Shown here: in pieces, positions 32,569 through 46,085 of the stretch
Position numbering within the stretch: position 1 is the first letter of the stretch
Layout: each line of letters begins with the position of its first letter
Assembly (NCBI GenBank): GCA_019925095.2
Contig: CM034406.1
Location: 7,028,888-7,092,887, forward strand
Direction of reading: 5' to 3'
Length of the DNA: 64,000 nucleotides
Source: Dendrolimus kikuchii
Lineage: Eukaryota > Arthropoda > Insecta > Lepidoptera > Lasiocampidae
Program-made: the position numbers and the translations under genes
Notes under the pieces: model-generated
Database searches by the model: none
What the model was told of the DNA's origin: nothing
What the model saw: only the letters and a program-made list of their open reading frames with translations

Positions 32569-35500
32569 TTATTTTCCTTTCAAAAAATTTACCACTATAT
32601 CCAAAAAAGTAGCAGCATCTTCTGCGTGAACATTATGGCCCACATTCGGTACCTGTATCATTTCTGCTTTAGGAAAAAAATCTCTAATTCTGACTATATC
32701 TTCAGGGCTGAAAGCAAAATATGTTCATTGAAACCTAACTATAATAAGTATTCTACCAACTATTTACCCTAAATTGTAGTAAATACGTAATATTAACTAT
32801 TTTAGCGGCTATCTTTTTTAACGATACTTTATTTTAATAAATATCTACATATGTATTCATATTATAGTATGTCTTCGTCTCCTGGTTAACTTTTTTTTAA
32901 CGAGGGGAAATCCGATTGAGGATTAACAGCGGCGGGAGCATGTGGGATTCGCCACGTTGGGGTGGCACTAGCAACCCTATGGAGTGCTATTTGGGCACCA
33001 GTCGGAATATCAACTAAAACCCCTCGGTGTTCCGTCCTTCGCCCATATGCCAGGGCCACGAATAGATGGCCTCACCTTTCCGCAAGACCCTGTTAGGCGG
33101 TTAGCCATCGGCCTCGTTTGTTGCCGGGGGTGCCACCCCCCGGCATCTTTCAACTTTCATTGCGTGGGCCAGTGTGTGGTGCGCCCCACGAGAGAAGAGG
33201 TGAGCGCGCATTCTACATCGGCGTGCCCCCATCTCGACGGGTGGGATCCCTTCCTTAAGGATCCACCAACGCCACCCGTTCACGGCAGCCGAAGGACTAA
33301 TGGTGCCCTCCGGTTCCAGCATGTTTTCCTTTAGCGGCAGTGGAGTAGGAGCGTGCGTCCACGTACCCGCTCCGTCTCCTCTTTGCCGAGTATGATACAC
33401 TCGCTGAAGGAGGAGAGTCCCCTGATTTACCAGGCAGAAGGCAATTGAGCAATAACGAATGTCGATTCGCAACCATCGAAGTTGGAGTATCACTAATAAC
33501 GTTTTAGGGACTATTATGTTAAATAATTCAATTTCAAATAGACAACTTTAATTTTCACAACTTGTGTATTACGATAACTTACTAACTTTTCATTCTTTTC
33601 AATCCTTGGTAGTCAGCAAAGTATCTATAGCCCTATAGACTGCAGTAATTGACCTCTTTATGGATTTAATTTTCTATTGATATATTCAGAAAAAATAAAG
33701 AAAATACAACCTAAGTAGAAATAAATTCGTTGCAATAATCACAACTAATTATTAATTAAATAATCTATAGAGATAAATAAAATTGAAGTGTATGTTTGTA
33801 ACGTCAAAATAACAGCTTTTACTAAATGATTATGTAAGTATACATGGCACTTGTATCAAAAAATCATTTTTAAATTTTTTTGTCTGTCTTTCTGGATGCT
33901 CCAGCTAATCTCTGAGACGGCTGGACCGAATTTGACGGAATTTTCACTGGCAGATAGCTGATGTTATAAGGAGTAACTTAGGCTTCGTTTTTTTAGGTTC
34001 CCGCGAAAAAAAGTTTAACGCGGACGAATTCGCAGGTACAATTTGTGCCTACTATAAATAAAACTAAACCTACAAAACAAATCTATAAGTATACAAATTA
34101 CTTCAAATCGCTGTTGGTGGAGAGCGTTCCCAAATCTCTGACCGCATCGCATCGAATTGGATGGCAACGTTGATACGTTGCCCCAAGTACAAGCCAGCCG
34201 CGAGACCGAAGATAGCATTCGCCACCATTTAAGGCCGTCGAATGAGGGAGTGGAGTTGTTCTGTGGTCCCCATTCCGTCGCCGCGAGTTAATTTGCGCCC
34301 TGCACCGGCACTGGACGGGGCCGTTTTGGCTGGTCCCTGTGAGGGGCAATCCGGAGCAAGCAATGGCCATTTCCCGTAGCCCAGGGCCTTATACGCGAAT
34401 GGAAGGTACACGGAGAGTTTTAGTGGTGACCTACCTCCACCAGAGTAGGAACAGACAGGCGAGGTACAGCACGCTCTCACCATGATACCCACACGTGAAG
34501 AGCCCCCCCCCAATCCCCCAAGGCCCCAGAATCACAATCCCGAAAGCCACAAATATGTACTCACTACCAAAGTACAGTGGACACATATTTGCAGAGTTTC
34601 AGCGCCTCCTGGTAGTAGCTCTCCCTATATCCCCCCCCCCCCCCCCTATATGTCCAAAGTTATTATACAGGTGGCAAAATAAGAGGTGTACAATTTTCTG
34701 CCGCCATTTTATTTCAGCAGCAAATTTGACAGTTGGTCGGTGACAATTATTTTGTGTAGCTACGGCATTCAATGTGGAGCATTACACTTGAAATCCGTGT
34801 TTTAATTATTAATACTTTCTTCTCAATTCAGCGACTAATCTTCGGAATATACTCCTTCAAAGATGCTACGGTTGCTGCTGTAACCGTAAATGACTATTGT
34901 TATTGTGAAATGATCCATAATTTTTTGAATCATCTAATGAATCAGTTGAAAAACATGTAATTCCAAAATGATCGGCCTACATATCGTACCGCCCGTAACA
35001 CAATCGAAATATTAAGAATATTTTCAGGACAATTAATTTCAAGGAGTGATGACATTTGTTGGCTCCAAGATCACCGGATTTGCAAGCTCCAGATTTTTTT
35101 TGTGGGGCTACTTAAACGGAAGTGTCTATACTCACAGGCCGATAAATCATCAGCACTTAAAAACAGAATATCCAAAATGCAGTTACTGTGATAACGCCAT
35201 AAGAGTGTGAAAATATAATTAAAATAGCGCGCATTTGTCATGCTCTTGAGGAATTGGCACATGTTATATTCCACATGTAGTTAATTACAAAGCATTAAAA
35301 AAAATCTTTTCTTTTATGTTTATAATCTAATCAGTTTGATAAAATTAGTTGTATAGCTCTTATTTAGCCACCTTGAATGATTTTATTCCATATCATTTGT
35401 ATTACTTACGGCAAATATGTTGAATTGCCACCTCTAACAAACAAAGCTGGCCCTGAATACGTTTTACCTGTCATTTCAGATGGAAATGAGGCAATTACTG

Positions 35501-37011
35501 GAAAATACTCTTTCAATACATTTATATTGCACATCCAACCAAATGAGTTATTTGATTTTTTCCCAATATTCATTAAAATGAAATTAATTGATTCTTCATT
35601 TTCTATAAGTTTAGAAGCCATAATCTTATCTTTGGCTAATGCTCTCGCTTCATTGGAATTGTTTACCTCATTGAAATCGATTGTTTTCATAACATCCAAC
35701 AATTTAGAAATGAATTCATGTAAATGTCCTGTCCTGTATATTGGAGATATGTCCACGATTACTAAACTTACAACTTTTTCTGGCTGAAAAACAAATATTT
35801 GCACCATGGAAAAAATAATACTATATTTGTACATGAAATTATTATATGTTCAGGTGGTAGGGCATTTGCCCGACTGGATGGCTACCACCCCTGGTCTTAA
35901 ATATGTCGCCATAACAACTTTGAGTTGTGTTCCGGTATTAGTGACCAGGTTCCAGTCTCCCTTAAGAGAGCAGCAGCGCATTTGTAGCACCTTTGGTGTG
36001 GCATATGTCCATAGGCGATGGTAACCGCTTTTCATCAAGTGGGCCGTCTGCCTGTCTGCTGAACTTATACAATAAAAAATATGTACAAATGTCTAGCTAA
36101 AGACACGCCACAAAAGAAGTCCCACGAAAAATAAAGGAACGATCTTCGATCTTCTTCGATTCTTTATACTGCATGAGTTCAGCAGACAGGCAGACGGCCC
36201 ACCTGATGGAAAGCGGTTACCATCGCCTATGGACATTTGTTATACCAAAGGTACTCTCTAAAAAGAGACTGGAACGTGGCCACTAATGCCGGAACGCAAC
36301 TCAAGGTAGTTACGGCGCCATATCTAGACCAGGGGTGGTAGCCATCCAGGCGGGAAAAAACCCTATTACCTGGCAACCGAAAAAGTGGCGGCCTCACTAT
36401 TTGATAGAATTTTCTTTGTAAGCCAGGAAATAAATTTACAGTTTTAATTATGGAATATTTTGTATTTATTATTCAGCAATACCTACAGCGATTTACGGAT
36501 TAACAAATAATTACTCTGGCAGAATTAAGTACGGCGATTGGAACGCTGCCTCTGGGGGTTTCTTTGATGGCTCAGACTATATGACAACTTATGATTTACG
36601 AAGGAAAAATACCTCAGTCAGAGCGTGGACCATAGCTGTCCTTCCTCCCATACTGTGTCCAATTATATTAGCTTTTTTTAAAAATAATTTGCTCATTAGT
36701 TGTGAAATATCTGACGCTAAATCTGGATACGTATGCGAGCTGTGACTTGGGCTATCCCCATGGTTACGCACGTCGACAGCTATTACCGATTTATTCGCTT
36801 TTAGTGCAATTCTTTTACACATACTTTCCCAGTTTTTTTTTGAACCAAGTAAGCCATGAATCACTATAACAGGTGGTTCGCTATCATTTGGATTCTTCCC
36901 GTGGATTTTGTGAACCAAATCGACAGCTGATCGGCTGGATATTTTTAACACTGTGCGTACTCCGTTTAAAAGCAAAACATGTCGATGTATAAGTGCACAT
37001 AAAATCTCCAT
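32569..37011 (-). CDS. ABHD11-like alpha/beta-hydrolase, paralogue 2 (3 exons)
   Basis: Same family and exon plan as paralogue 1. Exons: 37011-36613, 35783-35410, 32707-32569; 303 aa. Motifs: VIVIHGLLGSKKNW near residues 48-61, VDVRNHGDS near 79-87, nucleophile elbow GHSMGG (S120), D144 in VDISP, and catalytic H282 in NVGHNVH. Both introns are at the same place and phase as in paralogues 1 and 3 (phase 0 before the strand leading to VDISP; after the second base of the codon following SDY/STY/SDF). AATAAA at 32533-32538 lies 31 nt past the stop. Most of intron 1 is an inverted pair of SINE-like repeats. No frame break is seen, and expression cannot be judged from sequence. Substrate not known. 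Confidence 0.9.
32880..33490. mobile_element. GC-rich retroelement remnant, unclassified
   Basis: Marked GC jump against AT-rich surroundings, with blocks such as GGTGCCACCCCCCGGCATCT. Probably LINE untranslated sequence. No domain readable. Lies in ABHD11-like 2 intron 2. Confidence 0.4.
33850..34045. mobile_element. Helitron-like remnant
   Basis: TGTCTGTCTTTCTGGATGCT start and ACGCGGACGAATTCGCAGGT end region are typical of these elements. Confidence 0.4.
34100..34620 (-). mobile_element. LINE C-terminal module fragment, copy 1 (interrupted)
   Basis: Minus strand reads EYIFVAFGIVILGPWG (34490-34555) and, after about 300 bp of other GC-rich sequence, GLYLGQRINVAIQ (34150-34190). The same order occurs uninterrupted at 62880-63330. 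Confidence 0.5.
34690..35400. other. Intron 2 remainder of ABHD11-like 2
   Basis: Includes a poly-C/A-rich join at 34625-34645, then decayed sequence (about 34740-35280) with short frames such as KCSYCDNAI that suggest an old transposase, too broken to name. Confidence 0.35.
35853..36079 (+). mobile_element. LINE-tailed SINE, left arm of an inverted pair
   Basis: Plus orientation, body GTAGGGCATTTGCCCGACTG to a tail ending in ACAATAAAAAA. Confidence 0.75.
36168..36385 (-). mobile_element. LINE-tailed SINE, right arm of an inverted pair
   Basis: Minus orientation; its tail faces the left arm across about 88 bp. Contains a small deletion around GGTACTCTCTAAAAAGAGAC. Confidence 0.75.
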
Positions 37012-37199
37012 TCAATAATTTTAGATAAGAGATTTTTAACTCTATATATTCATAAATAACAGGCAAGGAACATATTACTCTCTTACGAGAGGTAACAGGT
37101 ATCGAATGTACTCTGTGACAATTGTCACGGAAACTACAGATATGCCACATTTTATGCTACTGCTTCATCAGGGATAATGTTATAATAATAGTCCTCTTT

Positions 37200-39790
37200 G
37201 ACGTATCGGTCAACGGCGAACCTTGTCAAGTCCGGCTGTGCGAGCGCAGGTGACAAGCGAAACCAAATTTGGTTTTAAAAGTTCTTCTGCAAGGAGCGCA
37301 ATACAGCCTTCCTGATGAGTCGTATGTATAGTTGTAGGAGATTTTAGGGCGGTTCCTTTTGATAAGGCGTTGCTCGTCAGTGTTCTACGCGCTGCGTTTC
37401 GAAGGCAGCAACAGCCATATCAATAGAATTACGTCTCTCCCTTCTTTGTAGAGCAAGGTCTTCCCAGCCGTCATTTGGGATGTCACATGCAGACAAATGG
37501 CGCTTGAGTACGTCCCTGTAACGCAGAAATTGACCGCCAGATTTGCGCTTTCCGTCCTTAAACTGTGAGTAAAAGAAAGCTTTAGGCATTCTAGTGTCTT
37601 TCATGCGTACAACGTGGCCGCACCATCTCAATTGTCTCTGTATAAGCATTGCTTCCACACCACTTAGCTTCCTCCGCCGCAGCACTTCAGTGTTAGATAT
37701 TATTAAGATATTCGGTCTTGCCACTTCACATGAAGGATTGATCTTAACCACTTGATGTCGAAAGAATCGAGGCGCCTAATATCAGCTTTATAGAGACACC
37801 ACGTTTCATATAGTGGTAGCATAAAGTAGAATTGGCAATATATTTGCTTTATAGACAGAGATCTTTGTACGTAGCCGAATCTCATGCGAATCCCAAACTC
37901 TGTGACGGAGTTTGCCAAAAGATGCAGCCGCTCTTGCGATGCGAGAAGAAATTTTTCTTTCCAATTTGTTATCAGTACGCACAGAGCTTCTAAGGTAAAA
38001 GAAAGAAAGAAAGAAAGAAAATATTTATTTCTAAAAATGCGACACTTTACTTACACTTGACACTTTAGGTACTTCAAAGAGGAAACTTCCTCTAGTGTCC
38101 GGCCGCTGGGATATATTGGTGTAGGGTCAGATGTAGTTCCACGTGGCGGTTGTTTCAGTACTTGTGATTTGGAGACACTTATAACCAGACTAAATCGTCG
38201 GCAGGATCTATCCCGGTTATCCAGAAACATCTGCAGGCTACTAACATCATTGGCCATCAAGTAAACGTCATCTGCATAAAGTACGTCTACGAGTGACAGC
38301 TCTTGTACCGATCTTTTGGCTCTAAATCTTGACAAGTCGAAGACGCTCTTCCCGCATCTGACACTAAGAATAATCTGTCCCATGGGCTCATTATACGAAT
38401 GTTTAAGTACCGCAGCGAAATAAACAGCAAAGAGAGTATGAGCCATCACACATCCTTGCTTAACTCCACTGGTAACTGATATTTGGTTAGTGAGGTCGTT
38501 CTCATGTTGCACCCTAGCAGTCATACCGTCGTGAAACTGACGAATAAGTAAGAGAAGCTTATCCGGACATCCTGCTTTTGAAAGAACAGTCCAGAGTGTA
38601 GATCGCGGTACCCGATCAAACGCTTTTTCTAGGTCGACAAGCACATGTTAAGCGAGCGGTGTTGTTCAAGACACTTTTCCTGTAGCTGTTTTACGACAAA
38701 GATGGAGTGGACAGTTCCCCTGCCTGGACGAAAGCCACATTGGCTTTTAGATAATATATGTTCTGATAGAGCACTCAGCCGTTGATTTATAATGTGGGCA
38801 AGAACTTTACCAGCCGCGCTGAGTAGAGCAATGCCCCTATATGGGTCATATACAATCCGAAGTGTCACCTTTACCTTTATATAGTTTACAGATTGTAGAA
38901 TCTTTCCATTCTTGGGGTACTACTCCAGATTGCCAGATACGGGTAATGAGCTCGAACAAACTTTTTTGAACACATTCTCCACCATATTTGTAAAGTTCAG
39001 CTGGTAAAGTGTCTAAACCCGTTGCTTTACCATTTTTTAGCTTATTGACGGCAGATACAAATTCTTCAGAAGTGGGTTCTTTGTCTAATTCTGAACATAT
39101 TGGTAGAGCCTCGAGAGAATCTATGTATGCGAGGTCCACCCCATGACTAGGAGGATTTAGGATATCACTGAAATGTTCTGCCCAGCGGTTTAGTACTTCG
39201 TTATGGTCCGTTAACTGGCGAGATTTATTACGATTATATATCGGAGAAATCTTTTTATATTTAGGTCCGAAAATAGATTTAAGGCTTTCAAAGAATAACC
39301 CACTCTGCTTAGTATCCGCAAGATGCTGCAGCTCCAACTATTTCATCGTCCACCAACGATCTTTAAGTTCTTTTACTTTCGATTTGAGCTCATGCTGGAG
39401 TGCTTTTTGTTGTGCAGTACTTGAAGGATCTTGCAGTACGCGTCTGAAGTTATTTATAAGCTTCATGATTTTGGGATCGGATTCATCAAACCAGTCCTGG
39501 TTTTTCTTACTGGTCTTGCCAACTACTCGCTGAGCAACATCATAAAGCAACTGCGAGAGATTATGCCAATGTTCTTCAATAGACACCTCTTTTTCGAATG
39601 TTTTGGTGCTGAATTCCGAATGAAAACATTTTTGTACTTTTTCTGAGTTACAAGTTTTGCAAAGGCCAGTCTTGTCGGAACTATATGTTTTGCCCTGCGG
39701 GGAGTTTTATAGTACAGGCAGACCTTCGATCTTATTAATCGATGATCGGTCCAGCCTAGGGCACCCCGCATATGTCAAGGTTCATCTGCT
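37200..39790 (-). mobile_element. LINE (non-LTR retrotransposon), 5'-truncated, decayed
   Basis: Minus strand runs from the end of an endonuclease domain (GALGWTDHRLIRSKV, about 39760) through reverse transcriptase (GKATGLDTLPAELYKYGGE; SQCGFRPGRGTVHSIF; LVDLEKAFDRVPRSTLW; catalytic YADDVYLMA near 38250) to the C-terminal RWCGHVVRMKDTRMPKAF. The frame is broken at least at 39338, about 38850, 38640, 38050 and 37740. Lies between ABHD11-like 2 and 3. Clade not assigned. Confidence 0.85.
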
Positions 39791-40205
39791 CGTGAATAGA
39801 TTTAAGTGAGTAAGCAGTTGCGCTGGTAAAAAACCCTCTTGTTCATTTATCAGAGTCCGATGGCCCGGTTGACCGGTACGATCGGTAGATAGAAGGATGC
39901 AGTGATATGGCCACCAGCTACTAAAAGGGTCCTAGCTGATGCCCTTATAGGCACATCACATCACCTTGCTGCATCGTCGCGATCATCGATAGCGTTTGTC
40001 TATCGACTGTGCTCGCTTTCCGCGCCGTAACAGACTTCATGTACTTCAGGGGGGCCTCCCATAAATTAGCTGTGATCAGAGAGGTGATCACAGCCCCCTC
40101 CATTAGGTTTAGCACACGCAATGACGTGGTTACCGGGGTGTGGCTGCTGCGCACACAACAGCTACGAGGAGCCACTAATGGAGAGATTGTGGTTAGCTGA
40201 GCTGC
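39791..40205. other. GC-rich stretch next to the LINE, unclassified
   Basis: Open on both strands (for example 40009-40200 plus, 39945-40175 minus) without a recognised domain; holds GTGATCAGAGAGGTGATCAC, an imperfect palindrome. Probably transposon sequence. Confidence 0.35.
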
Positions 40206-42640
40206 AAGTCAATTAGTATAATATTGTAGGATAATGTTATAGTTATCGACCGTTTCACGCAGATGTAGCGTTGAGTATAATGCGTTATTCGTAATGTAAT
40301 ATTGTTATTAATTGTTAATAACGTTAAATATTGACAGATAGCATATGTATGTATATATAGCTATTCATTAACGGCTGGCGTTATTTTTAACGTCAAAAAA
40401 GACTCATTTGGCTACAGTCATAAATATTTTCTTTCTTCTTTTAAATTGAACCTTCGTTTGGTGCTAACTTTCATGGCAGCAAGCAGGAAAGTGGTGAGGG
40501 AAATGGGCAGCGCGAGTATGTAAACGCAACTTATTTAAACTTTTGTTACTCCCTCTGTCCACTTTCCTTACCACTTGCCCGATTGCTGTGGGCATAATAA
40601 AAACAAGAGATAAAAAAGTATTGAATTTTAATTGACAAAGAAACTGAAAAAAGATCGACTGTAAATAGGTTGTAGGTATTATATCACTTTTTCGTTATAA
40701 TTTGCTCGGGCTTTCCATATAGCTTTTCTCGTTTAAGTTACAAATTTGTATTGCTCTATGTTCATCTGCGGTCTCTACAGTATCTATACGTACTCTTATC
40801 AACTTTCATGCACAGATTAGGTAGGTATTACTTAGTTACATGTAGCTCATGTAACTCCGTTTGCTTATATCTAAAACTGTAGGTACTGGACACAGACGTT
40901 AGAAGACATTTTCCGTCTTTAGGTTTTGTACCTCGCGGGAACTTACGAAATGTGATGAAATATAATTTCTTCATAAAGACCGCAAAGAGGGAGCAAACAG
41001 CCATCCAAACAAATGAGTTCTTTCACAATTTTGTATTAATATGAAAGATTAGATACAAAGATATTACTAATTGAAAGTCACGATTCTGCAATAGCTAAAT
41101 GTATTGTATTAATCTTTTAGTACTTATAATAAACTGATAGCTATCATTATCGACGAATGAATGCCAATTTAGTTTAAAAGCCAGTTCAATTATCTTCGAA
41201 AATTATTGTTTATTAACAGCTCTGTTTATGGTAGGTATTTGGAAAATCTTCTTCCATGATTCATGGTTAACCTTTTCATCTAGATTTGGCTAAGGGCCAA
41301 TTAGACTATCATAGTAATATAATCATAGAAATACGAGTCATTTTTATATGAAAAACCTATGACGGTGTAATAACTAAGTACATATGATTAATATTCTCTA
41401 TGAGCATAGTTAAGGGATCTTCATTGACTTAACAGCAAGCATACAAATATATGATCATATCATCCGTTTAACCTCTAAAATGGCGTCGAAATGCAAGAAT
41501 TTTCACTTATATATTTTCCTTGATTTTTATTTACTTTTACTACTTTTTTATTTACTTGATCTTATATATTTTATAAGACTTTGTATCTTCGAATCTAAGT
41601 TTTTCGAGTAAGGTGTTATGGACTCCTCTCTCTCTCTCTCTCTGATAGCCATGCTACCCATGATCTAATCCAAATACGTCTTTTTTTGTTATTCTTAATC
41701 GTTTTTATCTACTTTTTTAAAATGCAATGATTAAAATTACACTCATTACAAAGGAAAAAACGGCTAAATCGTTATCCATTTTCATAGTATCTCATCAATA
41801 GTTTGTGATCTTGATAAAGTATGACGTGTATATGACCGTAAGTGTAATATGTAAAACTGACGAACAGCATCATTTAAATATGATCATAGAATTTGTCAGA
41901 TACGAGATCATATTTATATGATAAACAGTGCCCTAAATAGGGAGTTGTCACCGATGCCGAGGCACAGGGCGCAGAATCTAGGGGGCGCAAGAATAGCCAG
42001 ACCAGGCAGGACTACTATTTTTTCGGTTTCCTCCTGATAAGTTCCCGCTGCGCCCCTAGTGCTCGATTCCAACACATACGTGCCAGTATCATCAAAAACG
42101 TCTGGTAAATAAGACAAAATATCGTGCTAATTTTTTTTGGCAGCGCACGAACGTATTTGCGTTCTAGTTCTTTAAAAAAATAGATTTTTCTTCCAAAATG
42201 TTAGATAATTGATCCACCAATAAACACCAAGGTCCTTGTGCGTTATTTTATCACCCTGAATGAAATAAAGTAGGCCTATACATAGCACTGCTCTAGCTAG
42301 GGTGGGTACCTATAACATCTAAAAAAAACAAGGGCTCAGTTATGGAAGCTCGCATAGGGTGCATAAAAGGCTATTTACGGCACTGATGATCAATATATGA
42401 TAGTGTAATTGGGGCCTAAGAGCCTAATTTATAATATACAAGTATATAAAAGTTTTTATAAGTTTTATCTATGTTCAGTTTTACCATGGAAAAAGAATAC
42501 TATCTTCCATGGTATTACTACAACCTGCTACTGATAAATAAACTTATGATACAATGTGAATCGAAACTATAGTAAATGGATGGTTTTCACTATCATCATT
42601 TGAAAAAGCAATATTTTTATTATTTTAAACAATAATTTAA
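40206..42640. other. AT-rich spacer downstream of ABHD11-like 3
   Basis: Contains (TC)n at 41625-41643 and a GC-richer repeat-like piece at 41931-42110. No coding is recognised. Confidence 0.5.
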
Positions 42641-45600
42641 TTAATGATTAGTTCTAATAAAAGCTATGGCGAGTTCCAAAAACGATTTTGGATCATCCAC
42701 CTGCAAGTTGTGACCAGTTTTAGGAATGTACGTGATAACTGCCCGAGGGAACATCTCGCGGATTCCATTTAAATCCTCTGGTCTGGAAATGAACAATAAT
42801 TAAAACATTTGGTAGGGTTGGGGTATATAAGCCCATTCGCTATCCGGCACGCGGCAGTCCGCCGCATAATACAGGATTGTGAATGTTGTTGCTGCATTGC
42901 GTCCGGCAACACAGAGCAGAATGCCTCTCGAGTCTTGCAAGCTTCCCTAGTGGAGGACTGCCATACAGGATAGTGAATAGGCCTCTTAAGATAACCGTAA
43001 ACTGAACATAAGCCACGTGTTCAGCCTAGGTGGATATTATTTTAAAAGTTTTTATTGTGGCTCATACAGCTCTGGGTCAGTCCGTTTTCGAGAACTTCTA
43101 TCTTTCTTGATAAATCTATTCTTTTTGTTCTTTGACACAACATAGGATCTGTATGTTGTACAAACTTATCTCGTTTTCTGGCATAAGAGTAGCCTATCCT
43201 ATTTTCAATCCCGTTGTCCAAATTACAACATGTTTCTATTCCATTCCTTCTATCTCATTCCCTTTCCCCATACTTCCAATCCCATCTTCTCTATCGCATA
43301 CTAGAGGCTGACGTCGCCCATAGTGCTGCAAACGTCCATAGACGACAGTACAACGCTTGTATCTTGCCAAGCATGTAGGGAAATTATGGAGATTATGTTG
43401 CAGTATAAACTTTTAGTACGTCTTGGCATTATTATAACGATAATAATATTCTTCTTTCCTTTTATTGTGTCTTGTCTTACTGAGTAGTCACTGTTTGCTA
43501 CATGTCCATTAATTCTTCGAAGAGTCATTCTGTAACATACTTCTGTATAAAAGTTATAAACAAAAATAGCTTGAGATATAAATTGAATAAGAAAAACAAT
43601 GTTTAGCTAGACGTGTTGCTGGGGAGTTTCTTGCCGCTTTTTCTCTTTAAAAGCAGTAACACATTGCGAAGCCCTAGCTGTGCAAGTATGTATGATTTTC
43701 AAAAAGTTTTCTCCAGTGAAATTTGTTTTGAATTAAAAAAAATGAATTTGAATATCTTTTTTCCGCCAAATATTTTTGCTTTATGAAAGGGCAGTAATGT
43801 CTTAATCTAATGACGATGTCCACTGAAGGTGTTGAACTTGGATGCTGATTTGCCAATTCTTCTTATATAAAGAACATAATGCGAAATACACATCACAAAA
43901 ATTACTCAACGGACACCCCGTTTACTTTCAGCGAACTGAAAAACGCGATGAAGAGTTTCAATCTCAAAAAGGACCCAGGAGAGGATGGTATCACCTCGGA
44001 CATATGTGCTTACGCGGTAGTAAAAGCACCAGAACTCTTCCTGCCACTGGAAAACAAATGTTTGGAACTGGGGTACTTTCCAAGAGAATGGAAGAAGGCA
44101 ACTGTAATTATTTTGAGAAAGCCGGGGAAGACAGTGTACAACACTGCGAAGTCCTATAGGCCTATCGGCCTTCTACCAGTGATATGAAAGCTGTTCGAGA
44201 AGCTGATTTTTGCGAGACTGCGGTGGCACCTGGTGCCTAGCATGAGCTCCCAACAGTACGATTTCTTGCCACAAAGAAGCACCGAGGACTCCCTCTATGA
44301 TCTAATGAACCATGTACGCGGAAAGTTAACGGAAAAGAAACTTGTAACTCTGGTTTCATTGGACATAGAGGGAGCGTTCGATAGCGCTTGGTGGCCGCAG
44401 ATTAAGATCCGACTAGCTGAAATTAACTGTAAATTAACCCAGAGGGTCTTGAGCAGTTACCTGCAGAATAGACTTGTTACTGTCAGATACGCTGGGGAGC
44501 AGGTCACCAGGGCCACAAAGAAAGGCTGCGTACAAGGGTCAATTGGGGGACCAATTCTCTGGGATCTGTTGCTCGACCCACACTTACAGGGCCTGGAAGA
44601 GCGAAGAGTACATCACCACACTTATGCCGACGACGTGGTGCTGGTGTACGACGGGGACGCCGGACTTCAGGTGGAGAAACAGGCCAATGCCACGCTCGCC
44701 TATGTCCAGGAATGGGGTGTAAGGAACAAGTTGAAATTCGCACCGCACAAAACCTGTGCAATGGTATTAACGCGGAGACTTAAATACGACACCCCATGAC
44801 TGAGCATGAGCGGGGTTGACATTGGCATGTTACAGCAGGTAAAGGTCCTAGGGCTCACCATAGACAGCAGGTCGACGTTCAACGCCCACATGAGCAACGT
44901 TTGCTCGCGGGCGTTGGGCGTCTACAAGCAGCTGCCTAGAGCCGCCAAGGTGAGTTGGGGCCTACATCCGGAGGTAGGGAGATCCATATATTATATACCG
45001 CTGTTGTAGAACCGGTGGTCATGTACGCAGCAAGCGCCTGGGCTCCGGCTACGGCCAAGCTAGGGGTGAGGAAGCAGCTAGGCTTTGTACAACGGGGCTT
45101 CGCCCAGAAGTTGTGCAAGGCCTACCGCACGGTTTCCCTAAACTCGTCAATGGTGCTCGCAGGAATACTCCCTCCGAATTCAGGAGGTCACTACCCTTTA
45201 TGAGGCAAAGGGAGGAATAGACCTGCCAGCGCTTGGGGATAGGAAAGCCGAGCGGAGGGTTGCCTACTCACTAACACCCCACCCGGCGGAGCATATAGAG
45301 CTGCAGTTCAAGTATCTAGTAGACCAAACCGAGGTTGATAGCCACCGTCACCAAGCGGTAAGAAAATTCACGGACGGTAACAAAATTGATATCGTCATCA
45401 TTGTCTATATGGGGCAATGCAAATACAAACGATCTCTGCCCTGACCTAAAGCGGAGGAAGGAGACTAAAAAAAAAAACTCTTCCCGGAAAGTATTTTTGA
45501 AGGTCTATAATCTCATATTTTTTTAGAAATTTTCACTTCATAGTTCAAAAGCTAATTAGCGGACATTTTTCACAATTTTCGAATATCCTATTGAGTTTAT

Positions 45601-46040
45601 TAAAAAGTCGCTGAAGAATATGTGGTTTTTAGGTTTGATTTGTACATGAGTATTACTTATGTATGTACACTGAAAATATATTTTTAAACTTCAGTTACAA
45701 AAAGGTACCATAACATTCAGCGCTCATTTTATTGGCTATATAAATCGGAAAACCCTTAACATTACTTCATTTTTACAATATTAAAAACTAGCGGTCCCGG
45801 TAGACGTTGTCCTGTAAAAATAAAAATCTCGGACCCGACCCCAGCGTCACCTACCGGTTCCAATTGTAAATCTAAATCATCCAACCAACTAACAAACCCA
45901 CTAAAACAATTTCACACACAAAAAATGTCATCAAATTCGGTAAAGTCGTTCGCAAGTTATGCACTTACATACATTACAGGACTATGGATAATTAAATAAT
46001 AAAAAACTGAACGTGCGAAATATATGACCATTTTAAAGGA

Positions 46041-46085
<45 letters not shown>

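Noticed and set aside
39945..40200. Overlapping open frames on both strands as a small gene
   Set aside because: No domain, no splice or start support, next to a LINE; the openness follows from GC-rich composition.
44504..44761. Minus-strand open frame over the R1-like LINE
   Set aside because: Shadow of the reverse-transcriptase frame on the plus strand.
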